DNA of 64,000 bases, taken from assembly GCF_028554725.1 (NCBI RefSeq), contig NC_071668.1, forward strand, positions 20,128,501 through 20,192,500. Direction: 5' to 3'. The first letter of the stretch is position 1, and the number at the start of each line of letters is the position of its first letter. The notes below the pieces were generated by a model, which saw only the letters and a program-made list of their open reading frames with translations, was not told where the DNA came from and made no database searches. A program made the position numbers and the translations under genes. The DNA is from Zeugodacus cucurbitae (Eukaryota > Arthropoda > Insecta > Diptera > Tephritidae). Shown here piece after piece: positions 47,495 through 58,140 of the stretch.

Positions 47495-47644
47495 TGTGAA
47501 GAAGAAACTGTAGAGCATCTTCTTTGCGAATGCAAAGCATTACATAGGGAAATAATGACCACTATCTGTCGCGTTTTCCTTGAAGATAATTTCATCAAGA
47601 CCACTGAGTGGTTCAATGAGGATGGTAGTGTGAGGAGATTTTAG
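47495..47644 (+). pseudogene. LINE 3'-end zinc-knuckle tail, plus strand
   Basis: The frame reads CEEETVEHLLCECKALHREI, then MTTICRVFLEDNFIKTTEWF, NEDGSVRRF and a stop. The (C)E-E-E-TVEHLLCEC...L motif is the CCHC tail of a LINE ORF2. Upstream, CRNCQEIEEEVT near 47410-47450 may be a second partial copy of the same knuckle. Confidence 0.65.
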
Positions 47645-48894
47645 TCCCGATGGTATCACAATGGACCATCTAAGACTTAGGTGCGTCGATCGACATCCAT
47701 AATACCTATTTTAGGTTACTACCCAAAAGGTTACTACAATTGTGTTTATTCTTTGAACATTGAAAATATACGTTTCTCCAAAACTATATCCTGTCTATTC
47801 AATGAGTTGCAATATGCAACGCTTTGAGTTGAGACGATACTGAATGACTCAAACTCAAAGTCTTTAATTTCCAAAAGAGTAGAGAAAAGTCTTGTCTTAA
47901 AAAGAAAATTTCTGAAGCCTTAGAATACACTGTCTCGCCTTCTTTTCTAATTCTTTTTTGCAGTTTTATTATGAGTTGACTATTTCGTACACTTTTTAGG
48001 ATTTGCTTTAAAGCTTCAGTGTGGTTTAAATGAATTCAAAGAAAGAAAAGAAAAGCTTAATTAGTAGTTCAAAACAACATCGGAGGATATCTAGAACTAG
48101 CAAATATACAAGCAAAATACTTTAGTAACCTTGAAAGCATATAAGAGTAACTGTCTACTAAAATAGATCGAGGCATTCATCATTTTTAACGCAAATCTAC
48201 ATACCAAATAAACCTAGAGATAACAACAAAAACACATTGCGACAATTAGAATACTCCTATGTCAGGTAGTAAGTGACATGGCTGGCATAAAAGGAGACTA
48301 AATGTTGAGTGCGCCCCTCATTAAGTGTACGCTTGTAGGTGGCACTTACACGCATATGGCGTGGTGGCATATCAACTTAGCGTTTCTGTACATGTGTACT
48401 TGTATTTTCCAATAAATTAAAACCATGTAAGCGTATAATTAAACGCGCGTGTGACTACGCTTGTGCGTTTTAGTTTTGGCGGGTATTTCCACGCCAGCAA
48501 TAGATATGAGGACGTTATTTAGTAGTGCCAACAAAACGATATCACAGGCATGCATACATAGAGAGGTGTGTATCAAAGTGGTAGCGATAAAGTTAACAAA
48601 CTGAATTGTTGTAAGCAGGTTTGTTCTTATCAGCTCAACATGTCTCGCATTGATCATTGGGCATTAGTTGGTTTAACGGTATAGTGTTGCATTTGCGCGC
48701 AAAATTCGTAGCATATGTTGAGGCGCATAACCTAGCAGATGTTCAAATATCAGTTATAATATTGCGAAAAGTTGCATGAACTAATGCAAAAATATTTAGT
48801 ATACATATTGCGCAAATATTTGAAGTTTGCTGCGAATAATATGTGATTTTCTGCATAAAATTTGATATTTAGTATTTGTATATACATATGTGTA
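47645..48894. other. AT-rich unique DNA
   Basis: Nothing is recognised. Confidence 0.35.
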
Positions 48895-49008
48895 CATTTG
48901 AACTTCCCTAACTCGAATCACCATAATCCGCAAAAAAACTTCGAATTATAGAAGGTAATTTTTATGTAATTTGACTTCCAATTCAAGAGTTCGAGTTATG
49001 GAAGTTAA
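48895..49008. mobile_element. Deleted copy of the pogo-type MITE
   Basis: GAACTTCCCTAACTCGAATC, ACCATAATCCGCAAAAAAAC and TTCGAATTATAGAAGG match the left end of 43459-43946. TTCGAGTTATGGAAGTTAAA matches the right end. About 370 bp of interior and the outermost bases are gone. Confidence 0.8.
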
Positions 49009-50363
49009 ATTAGATGTATATTATATGGCACTTCAATTCATCCTAGAAGGTACAGATTGAGATTTGGTAGACTGAAAGGGCCAGGAGGTATCACTTATTG
49101 GAACATTTGCTTTATATAAGTACCTTCCCTTCCTGCCTTGGTAAGGTACAAGGATCAAAATCAATATGTCAATTTTATGAAGGTGTTTTCTTATATTCAA
49201 TTGTAGTTTACTGCTTGGTAAATTATAGAGTTTCTAGTACCTTTCAGGGAACTATTCATTCATCTTCTCGTTCTTCCTTCGTCTTCTTGTTTCATTTTAC
49301 CTTCGCATTCTGACTCTCCTCTATTTACTTCTCATACTATATTGTGTTTATGTGAAGAATATATATATATTTGTTTTTTCATCCGCTCGGTGTATCTAAC
49401 TGAAACTAGTTTATTATATATTTGGTTCCCGTAATGATAGTAGTTCCCTGCAATAGATAATATACTGGCGAAAGTGCTTTTGAATTATCTTAAATATTTT
49501 TTTTTTCATACATATGTATGTGTCAGCTGACCACAGTCCTTCCATGTTGGTATTGTTTTTATCATCACTCTATCTCATTCTCAAAAACTGAGAATTTTCG
49601 TTTTAAGCCTCAATACTCATATCAACTAGGCTTTTAAAATGACTGCAACTATTTAACGATGAAAATCATAAGATGTTTACAACATGACATTCAGATGCAT
49701 ATCTTTACGTTACCCTCCAGTTCGAGTGAAGGTTCATTAGCTTCTCAAAAATTTCTTGTCGTCTAAAATATTCATTTATACTTATAAATATATAAGATAT
49801 GTACATTAGGGTAACCGTTATTTACATTAGAAAAACATAAAACAACATAAAACAGATGACTTAAATTCCGAGTTAACTGTGGTTATATTCCTTCTTATGA
49901 GCCGTTATAACATACTATTATATATGAGCACTAGCAAGGATCAGGTCGGATCGAAGTTAAGCTGCTGTTTCATATTTATGAAAAATGTAGTAATCAATTT
50001 GTAAATCATAAATCCTTCAAAACGTACAAATAATTGGTATCTAACTGATTGATTCGTCCTCAAGTAGTAAAAGTTTCTTTCCGAATCAAGACGGAATACC
50101 AAATGAAAATAATTGTTAAAGTGTTTCTTTGATTTATGACCTATTAGATTTTGTCCGTACGAAACAACGTCAATCATGTGATCTTCATTTTTCATTATGT
50201 TTTTTGAATAAAATCAAGCACCCTCAAAATACTTGGGAAAGTCATGCCATAAATACCAAAATACACTGGGCAACATAATCTCTGACAACTTCAATTAGTT
50301 CTTTAGATCGTCTTAGTCGTTAATGAACTATGTACATCAAAACGATTTCTTATTGTTCTCTGC
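49009..50363. other. AT-rich unique DNA
   Basis: No gene or repeat is recognised. Confidence 0.35.
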
Positions 50364-51140
50364 TCAACAAAAGCCGATACAGATAGTAGTAGTTTCACAT
50401 GTTGAAAATATTCGAAGTTTACTTAATGACATAATAGATGGCGCTCTATTTAGTAGTTGCGGACCAACAGCAATGAAGGGCTTCGGCCCCACCGGCCTGG
50501 CAGCCGCGGTCTTTTTAGCTAGTTGGTCTGCGAGTTCGTTGCCTTGTATACCTCTGTGTCCCGGTACCCAGAACAAGATTAATCTGTTGTTGGTGCACAC
50601 TCTATTAAGTTTTCCGATGCAGTCAAAGTTTATTTCGAAGGTTGACAGTGCCTGGAGAGCCGCCTGGCTATCACTGATGATGGCAATTCGTTCACCGTGA
50701 TAGTTCCTGTCCAATATTACTCCAGCACATTTGCCAATAGCATAGACCTCTGCTTGAAAGATACTGGGAAAATGTCCCATGTGCACCGACAGTTTGATAC
50801 GTGGTCCCGTGAGCCTGGCACCTATACCATCTGCTGTCTTAGACTCATCCGTGTAACATTGCTGGGTACTTCTGCTTATAACTTCCTTAAGGAAGGAATC
50901 CTCCCAATCCCTTTTATTATTCAATGTTATCTTAAATCTTCTTTCAAAGTGCACCTTTTTGGTAATGTCGTCCCTTGGAAGGAGAGCCATTGGAAGTTTT
51001 CTTCCTTTGATCTCCAATTGTCGAGCCTTTACCATCCTGCTGCTACCTGGTCCAGGTCTCGTCAGGAACAGTAAAGTACTGTTTGCCGTAGAGCCAACCA
51101 TCATGTGGAGTGGGGTTAGGTGCAGGATTGCCTCCAACAC
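50364..51140 (-). pseudogene. LINE ORF2 fragment with an RNase H domain that keeps its catalytic acids
   Basis: A 258-codon open frame. Residues 1-15 (MLEAILHLTPLHMMV) are the linker after the reverse transcriptase. Residues about 94-212 form RNase H: CYTDESKTADGIGARL (Asp98), SIFQAEVYAIGKCAGVI (Glu131), IAIISDSQAALQAL (Asp157) and LFWVPGHRGIQGNELADQLA (His195, Asp205). All four metal-binding acids and the His are present. RNase H would remove the RNA template during target-primed reverse transcription. The frame then runs into unrelated residues, and the 3' tail is missing. The clade is probably I/R1/LOA-like. There is no reverse transcriptase here, so the fragment is not autonomous. Confidence 0.85.
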
Positions 51141-51179
51141 TTGAGTCTTAATAAAGCTCCTTCTTCAGTTTCTGTCAAT

Positions 51180-51345
51180 ACCAGGTACCCTCAAAGTGAT
51201 CTGTAGATTATCAAGGGTCTAAAGTATCCTTTTCGAGGAGTTTGCGGCATCACAAAGGACTAGCGACCTTAGCTGTCCAAGTGGAATCTCTTGTGAATTT
51301 ATCTCAGCGATATGTTCTATAACCTAACCTAACCTTAACCAAATG
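51180..51345 (+). pseudogene. LINE 3' end, plus strand, head-to-head with the RNase H fragment
   Basis: GCGGCATCACAAAGGACTAG at about 51244-51264, followed by a short frame and the tail AACCTAACCTAACCTTAACC at 51320-51340. CATCACAAAGGACTAG also marks the LINE end at 22.26 kb. It points away from the fragment at 50364-51140. Confidence 0.5.
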
Positions 51346-52379
51346 TCAATACTCCGAGGCCAAAACATCGTACATGGAACATATTATAATACATACATCT
51401 TTCTACACCAGATATTGGGGTCACCATATTAGGGAACTCTTTTTTGTTTTTTAAGAGAGCACTTTTTTCTCGGTTGTATGTATATTCAGTCTACAGTAGG
51501 GCCATTTTGGCAAACATTTTCAAGGCTATCATAGTTAACGGTACTTGTAATAATTAAGGTGGATATTTGTTATGGCAAGGAACAATTTCGAATGATCGAA
51601 TTTTCAGTTATTCCGACTCTTAAGTTATACCAAAAATTGATCCTCCCTAACACAGAAGGATATCTGTATATATATGTATCTTTGCTTCTGTAAATATAAC
51701 TGTATATGCAGCTGTAAATATGTTTCAATATTATACTACATCCGCTATGAAATTTTTATGCATTTTCGATGCCGTTTCCGTCGTGGCTTTTACTTATACC
51801 CGCTTGAGCTACTTCATAGCTGCTGCTGCGGCTGCTGGCTACCCACAATTTATGCGTATAAATGTAAATGCTGAACACTTACTTGTATGTAAATGTGTGT
51901 GCGTGTGTGTGTTTTAGTGTCAATAGAGAATTCATGTAAGAAAAATATTTCATTAAATATTCATTGCATTTTCATATGTTCATTTCATTTCATTTCAAAT
52001 GTACACACACTGCGCCTGAATGTATGCAAATAGCCAATGTTCAGCGGAATTTCGCACACACACATATATAAATATGACTGTGTGTGTTTGTTTTTGCTTA
52101 AGCGTATGTGTACATTTAATCATGAAACGAAAGAACATTTCATAGTATTTACCTTCACTTCATAAAACTTTCATATTTATGCTGCACATTTGGTTTTTGT
52201 TTTTTTTATTTCTGTAATATTTTCCTTTTTTGTTTGATTAATTTTTTATGCGTTTTTTTTTCTTACGAGCTTGCGCTTGAATGTGTGTGTGCGAACTTAT
52301 ATTTTACTTAAACAAAAAGTGCAATGGCAAATGTTGGCGCTCATATATTTGCATTGCGGCATGAATTCATTGCATTTCA
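51346..52379. other. Non-coding DNA
   Basis: No gene. GTGTGT runs occur near 51893-51912. Open frames at 51674-51917 have no domain. Confidence 0.35.
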
Positions 52380-53180
52380 TCAAACTTGAATTTGCTTAAT
52401 ATATTTTTGCGATTTTTTTTTGCAAAACTTTTTGTGCAACTTTTTTTGTTACATGCAATTTTTTTCATAAAATTATTTATTTTCTTTTTATCAATCTTAA
52501 CTTTGCTGAATGTAATTTTGCGAATTTTTTCTGCAATATGTTTTTTATGTCATGAAATTTTTTTTCATGAAACTGTTATTTTCATTTTAACAGACTTAAA
52601 ATATATTTTTAAGAACTTTTTGACAACATTTTTTTATTTCACGCAATATTTGTTACATGAATCTTTATTATATCATGCAATTTTTTTATACAAATAAATT
52701 TTGTTCGAAATTTCTGCTATTTTTTGTAAAACTTTTTTTATATCATGTAACTTTTTTTTCACGCAATTTTTTTCATGGAATTCTTTATTTTCTTTTAATC
52801 AATCTTAACTTTGCTGAATATAATTTAGCGATTTTTTCTGCAATATGTTTTTTATGTCATGTAATTTTTTTTTACTCATGCAATATTTTTTCATGATATT
52901 GTTATTTTCATTTTAACAGACTTAAAATACATAAAATATATTTTTAAGGCAACATTTTTTTCATTTCACGCAATTTTTGGTACATGAAACTTTTTTATAT
53001 CATGCAATTTTTTTCATTATAGTTTTTTTTTTTTCAATTTAATAAACATGAAATATATTTTTAAGCTTTTTTTGGCAAAATTTTTTTATGTCACGCAATA
53101 TATTTTTCATGCAATTTTTGCATATCATGCAATTCTTTTTATACAAATAAGTTTTAATCGAAATTTCTGCTATACTTTAT
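52380..53180. repeat. Higher-order AT-rich tandem repeat, about 310-325-bp unit
   Basis: TCAATCTTAACTTTGCTGAA occurs at 52491 and 52799 (308-bp step). AACAGACTTAAAATA occurs at about 52589 and 52915 (326-bp step). Each unit is built from shorter 25-40-bp pieces of the type CATGCAATTTTTTTCATG, TATCATGCAA or TTTCACGCAA separated by poly-T. A third partial unit ends near 53180 with ACAAATAAGTTTTAATCGAAATTTCTGCTAT, matching 52692-52720. The Phe/Leu/Ile-rich open frames at 52386-52896 are by-products. Confidence 0.85.
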
Positions 53181-54179
53181 TCCGTTTATATTCAAATAAT
53201 ATTATTTTTGTACACCAATAAGCTTCAATCTGCTTTTTTCCGCTTTGTTGCCCCCAACATTTTTCCTATCTGCGATTCCCAGCAAGCAACAGAAAAAAAT
53301 CCATATCTACCCAAATTTATATTTTTTGTTCTAATTGTAGCTGAATCAGCAACATATGCATGTAATTAAATCGCCTGACTGTCAATAACTTATCGTGTTG
53401 CCTGTCAATGGTTCATGTGACTGATTTAATTTCAAGCAATCCTTCAACACAAACACACGCACTCTCATACACACAGTTACCCATATCTAAAGTTGGCAAT
53501 AATTTTTTAATTTAGTCGCTCTTGTAATCCGACAATCTGCTTTTATGCCGAAAAAATGTCACAAAAAAATTGTGCGCACTATTCTCTTTGTGGCTTTAAT
53601 TGTAACAATAATAACAACAATAACAACGAAAAAAGTGCCAAAAGTTGTTTGTAACCGTTAGTTGCCTGCTTGTTTGCTGTTATAATTCAGTTATCAGTGA
53701 CACGCCGCGCATTCGCCCCCATAAACGCGTAACACCAGCAGTCGCCCAAGTGTTCAGTCAACAGTGATAAACCCACACACACACACTCATGTGTGCACAT
53801 ATTCATTTTAAGTTTATTATTTTTTGTGTTTTCGCGGCTGTTATCGCTTGAGTTGTGGGCTAAACAGATTTATTGGTATTGTCACACGTTAAAATACCAT
53901 CGATTTAAATGGATTGACGAATGATGTGCTATGTTTTCAGGCATACACACACTCACTTGAACAAATATATGAACTATATATAACTTTGGAAGTATTTACA
54001 GGCTCATATAGGCAGAAAAAACTTACATACAAATGGCACCTTTTATAGTAGTAGTAGTCTATCAAGGATCTCAGAAGAATACACTACGAAACATATGAAA
54101 TCCAAGAGACTTCAAAAGAACGAATTTGTAGCCAAAATGCTATGAAGAACGTTCTCATTAAAAACAAGAATATAGTATG
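53181..54179. other. Unique non-coding DNA, CA-rich patches
   Basis: No gene. 53650-53790 is GC-richer and has TATAATTCAGTTATCAGTGA, which combines a TATA-like and an initiator-like motif too close together for a standard promoter. Confidence 0.35.
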
Positions 54180-54775
54180 TCTGAAATGAAGATCTTCGAT
54201 GGAATATCCGCGATCATATTTGAACATCTAAAGTCTATTGTTCGGCTTTTGTCCTTACGAGAAATTATTATAGTTGGATCTCATGTATCGACCAAGAGAC
54301 TAGAACCTATCGAAATTCTGTTTGGAATTTTTATTAACATTCTTGTTAGTTCTCCTGGTTGAAAATTGATCTCGCAAAGGTGGGGCCGTTAAATGGAAAG
54401 TGGGGGATGATTCAATCTCGCCTTCTGCCAGACAACTTGCATTCGATAATACCAATATATCTATTATTAACTAATCATTTTCAGTTTTCAGCAATAAGCC
54501 TGTCTGCCGGATTTCAAAAGACAATCTGGAAGTCCTTTCCTCATGTTTTTTCACTATTATCTTCTTTTACTCTGTCCTTTTGTGAAACTCCTCTAGTTGG
54601 ATCTCATGTGTCGACTAAAGGCCTTGAACCTATCACAAATCTGTTTGGAATTTTTATTAATATTGCACAAAGGTAGGATCATCAAAAAGTAAGATTACTG
54701 ATGCTTCCACCTTGCCTTCTTCCAGACAACTTGCATACGTTAAGACTTTTTATATTACTGGTGCTGAGTCGAGAG
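54180..54775 (-). pseudogene. Two tandem copies of a LINE zinc-knuckle tail
   Basis: The minus strand reads ASCLEEGKVEASVILLFDDP at about 54745-54685 and ASCLAEGEIESSPTFHLTAP at about 54440-54380. Both are CLEEDEVESS-type knuckles with altered cysteines. Flanking DNA is also duplicated: AGTTGGATCTCATGTRTCGA at 54272 and 54595, and ATTCTGTTTGGAATTTTTAT / AATCTGTTTGGAATTTTTAT. The period is about 323 bp. The duplication occurred after, or together with, insertion of the LINE end. Confidence 0.7.
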
Positions 54776-55524
54776 CCGATTTGTTAATAGTCTATTAAAA
54801 CTCCTATTTATTACTACAGAAAGGACCATCCGAGTTCGAGATGCGTATTAGACCCTTTGTGACTTACCTCGGTCCAAAAGGAACAAGGAAAAGCACAAAC
54901 TTTGTTGACCAGTTGTCTGTTTTATCTTATATAATTTCACTTAGCCGGAGTTTCTACTTAACGAAAATGTTTACAGTTGACTCTAAAACTGTTTCTGAAA
55001 CCTGATTTGAAGTTATTAATGCTGACGATTCTCTAGACTGGTTCCAGTGAAGGAGGAGGTATTTAAATATTTCTGGAAATTTTTCCATAATGTAATAAAG
55101 CGCCATTGATTATCTTTTTTTCTTGACCTACAATTATATTTGTGATTGTACTTCTGTTTACTACGCTGAGTTCTTAAACCTCTCACCACTTTGATTTCGT
55201 CCACAAATACACTCACTCACTCGGTTCAACTAGTGTTGGTATAAAGTCTCAGTGTTCATCCAAAAGGGTGTTTATTTATACTTTGAAAGCTTTCTCCAGA
55301 CTCAGAGGAATAAAAGCTGATCCAAAGTGAGTCCAATTAATTATTTTTAATTCGTTATCATTTGAAGCATATTATTATTGTTATATGGTTGATTTTCTTC
55401 TGGAAATTTCATTATGCAAATTCAGAAATAATGATTTGGTAGCCTGGATCTTTAATTTTTTGATTATACCTCAATTACTTTCGACTGATCCAGGGACGTG
55501 AAAGCTCAATCGATTCAACGAATT
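54776..55524. other. Non-coding DNA
   Basis: Nothing is recognised. The frame at 55016-55216 (minus) has a basic stretch but no domain. Confidence 0.3.
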
Positions 55525-56200
55525 ACTCCTCCCTAATAAATAGGCACCGCGTCGTTAGTATCGATATCATTGGAAATAACACCCGCGCCGTTAGTTCTGC
55601 TTTTTCTCGCCTGGATAAGGAAGCGAAGCGAAAGGGTCTGGTGGTGAACGAGGACAAGACGAAATATCTCCTGCCATCAAACAAACAGTCAGCGCATTCG
55701 CGTCTTGTCTCCCACGTCACTGTTGACAGTCATAACTTTGAAGTTGTAGATAATTTCGTATACCTGGGCACCAGCATCAACACCGATAATAATGTCAGCC
55801 TTGAAATCCAACGCAGAATCCCTCTTGCCAACAGGTCCTACTATGGACTGAGTAGGCAATTGAAAAGTAAAGTCCTCTCTCGACGAACAAAAACTAAATT
55901 CTATAAGTCCCTCATCATTCCCGTCCTACTTTATGGTGCAGAAGCTTGGACGATGTCAACATCCGATGAGACGGCACTAGTAGTTATGGTCCCTTAAACA
56001 TTGGCAACGGCGAATAGCGCAGAAGATGGAATGATGAGCTGTATGTGTTGTTCGACGACATAGACATAGTCCAGCGAATAAAAAGACAGCGGCTACGCTG
56101 GCTAGGTCAAGTTGTTCGAATAGACGAAAGTGCCCCAGCTCTGAAAGTTTTCGATGCAGTACTCGCTGGTGGAAGCCGAGGAAGAGGCCAAATGTACCTC
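55525..56200 (+). pseudogene. RTE-type LINE reverse transcriptase C-terminus
   Basis: The plus strand reads RRVVSIDIIGNNTRAVSSAF, LDKEAKRKGLVVNEDKTKYL, FEVVDNFVYLGTSINTDNNV, EIQRRIPLANRSYYGLSRQL, LLYGAEAWTMSTSDETAL, a frameshift near 56000, then LFDDIDIVQRIKRQRLRWLG, QVVRIDESAPALKVFDAV and GGSRGRG. These are the thumb and C-terminal blocks of RTE-clade ORF2. The catalytic YxDD box lies upstream and is missing. The match stops abruptly near 56200. The clade is the same as the 5' fragment at 26918-27430 but does not overlap it. Confidence 0.88.
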
Positions 56201-57540
56201 ATTTCGAATATATTTAAGCATATTTTTATATTTTACAATGATTTCCATAAAACCACAAAATATTTGATATTATCAGCTGGTGTATGGAAATTATATAATT
56301 TTGCATGCAATGCAAATTAAATACTTGAAAAGCACAACACAAGCCATGACATGGACAATCCAGCTACACACGCCCACTCTACAGGATATACGTGTATAAA
56401 TGTAGATAGATATACATTTTATTGCTGCTTCATGCAAAACGTGCAATGGTAAATTGTAAACACGAGCGCATATATTTCTATATGTATGTCTGTATATTTG
56501 AAATTTATTTATCATTCGGTGTCATCGTAAGGCCATCCTGACACGCAATGACTGGCAAACGCCACAAAACAAAACAAAGTACACACACGCACAAGTCAAC
56601 CAACTCCCTGTGCAACTAACGGGAAACGGACAACAACTGACAGCCACCCCCGTCATTGCTGCAACAACTAAACGCGCAATAGCAAAGTTAATTTCTTTCA
56701 AAAACAAAGCGCGCAAACGGTACAACACAAGCGCCGTGCAATACAAATCGTTGCATAAACGCAGGCGTCCCAACGTACCACCGAGTCAATTGCCGCACCG
56801 TGTGACCATCTGCTTATCGCAATTCACTCATCAACATACACACATAATCTCGTGCATGTAACGTTGTAGGTCATTGCTGGTGAGTTTCAGCTCTGCGAGA
56901 GTGTCGTGTCGTTTCGTGTCGTGCAACGCTATCGTGACTGTTTCCGCGCAATCTGACGCTTACAGTGCCGTGCTTCTTTTTGACTTCTTCAACGGAGGTA
57001 GTTAATGCGTTTACAACACGAACGCGTAAATAGAGCAAAGCCATGTCTATAAATGCAGGAGTAAAGCAGATTTTGACCACCATCGTATAAATAGGGTTTG
57101 AAGCCATCAATATTGAACGGTCTGGCCAGACCAGAGATAGTTGGGATATGGCTGTAACGGCAATGTGATGTTTTCTAGTGAAATGTGAAGCAAGAGAATC
57201 CTTTAAAGTTCGATATTATACATCTGCTGAAATAAGTTAGAATAATGTGGTCTAATTTTAAGCTCCAGAATCAAATTAAGAGACCTTAGATCACATTGGA
57301 ACTTTCAACCAACAGCTGATATATCTAGTTCTCATTTGTAGCGATAACTAACGCATATAAAACTCTGAACCCTAATGCAACACTGCATGTCACTTTATAA
57401 GCTAAAGAGAACGTCTATATCAATTTTGGAGAGATCAGAATTTCATTGTATACGTCTTCCGTAGTAAAAGGGGAACTCAACAAATGGTCTAAAATGGTCA
57501 ACATTAAGATTTACATTCCACCTTTCTCTGGAAAGATCCT
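56201..57540. other. Unique non-coding DNA
   Basis: No gene is supported. 56530-57110 is less AT-rich, with open frames on both strands (56522-56861, 56871-57110) and no domain. GGTGAGT at 56879-56885 looks like a 5' splice site, but nothing confirms it. Confidence 0.35.
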
Positions 57541-57652
57541 TTATTCTTCCAAATATCGGTTTTTGATGATCAGTTCAGTCACAATTTTTGGTCGCCCATA
57601 CTCCTTCTTCTTATATCGGTGTTTGATGATCAGATCAGTAAAAAGATGAGAT
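57541..57652 (+). repeat. Two-copy 60-bp tandem duplication
   Basis: AATATCGGTTTTTGATGATC at 57552 and ATATCGGTGTTTGATGATCA at 57613, both followed by AGWTCAGT. Confidence 0.7.
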
Positions 57653-57959
57653 CTCACATACTTCGTATTCTGGCTTTAGAAACGTAGGAACTTTGACAAC
57701 TAATTTTACTCCGGTACGGACGATCTTCTGCAAAATGCTCTGGTTAGCTTTCATAAGCAGATATTTTGGAGAAAATATTCAACATTTAATATGAGTACCA
57801 TGCCACAGAAACTCCAGTCCATTTTGAATTAGTCAACATATTCGATAAAGGAGTTTTCAAATATTTCCTTTCCTTCAGGCTTAATCAAAACTCAAATTAA
57901 CTTTGATCTCCAGAAATCGTTTGTAATAACTAATAGGTTATAACATTCGAAGTTCGCTT
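57653..57959. other. AT-rich non-coding DNA
   Basis: Nothing is recognised. Confidence 0.3.
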
Positions 57960-58140
57960 ACTGCTTTTCTGACATTACAATGTTGTCCTTTTTTGAAACT
58001 CTTGTGAGTTCTGGACAGTGGAGAAGGAAATGCCCTGTTGTTTCCACCTCACCTCCCTTCAGACAGCTTAGCCAGTTTGCGTTCGGCAGGCGTGAGGCAT
58101 TGTCCATAATGCTAAGGATCTAATAACGCTCAAATCCTGA
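57960..58140 (-). pseudogene. LINE 3'-end zinc-knuckle tail
   Basis: The minus strand reads NWLSCLKGGEVETTGHFLLH, then CPELTRVSKKDNIVMSEK. The C...H....C arrangement is the knuckle of the 18.1-kb family. Without its stop the tail stays open across the visible stretch. No RNase H or reverse transcriptase is found upstream. Confidence 0.7.

Noticed and set aside
50323..51144. Plus-strand frames of 125, 125 and 61 codons
   Set aside because: They are antisense shadows of the minus-strand LINE RNase H frame.
52386..52896. Phe/Leu/Ile-rich frames that look like membrane proteins
   Set aside because: They are translations of the poly-T-rich higher-order repeat.
53670..53790. TATAATTCAGTTATCAGTGAC as a TATA/initiator promoter
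   Set aside because: The TATA-like and initiator-like motifs are only about 10 bp apart, too close for a standard core promoter, and no exon follows.
56610..56885. 83-codon frame followed by GGTGAGT as a coding exon
   Set aside because: No homology, frame stops before the putative donor, and the minus strand is equally open.
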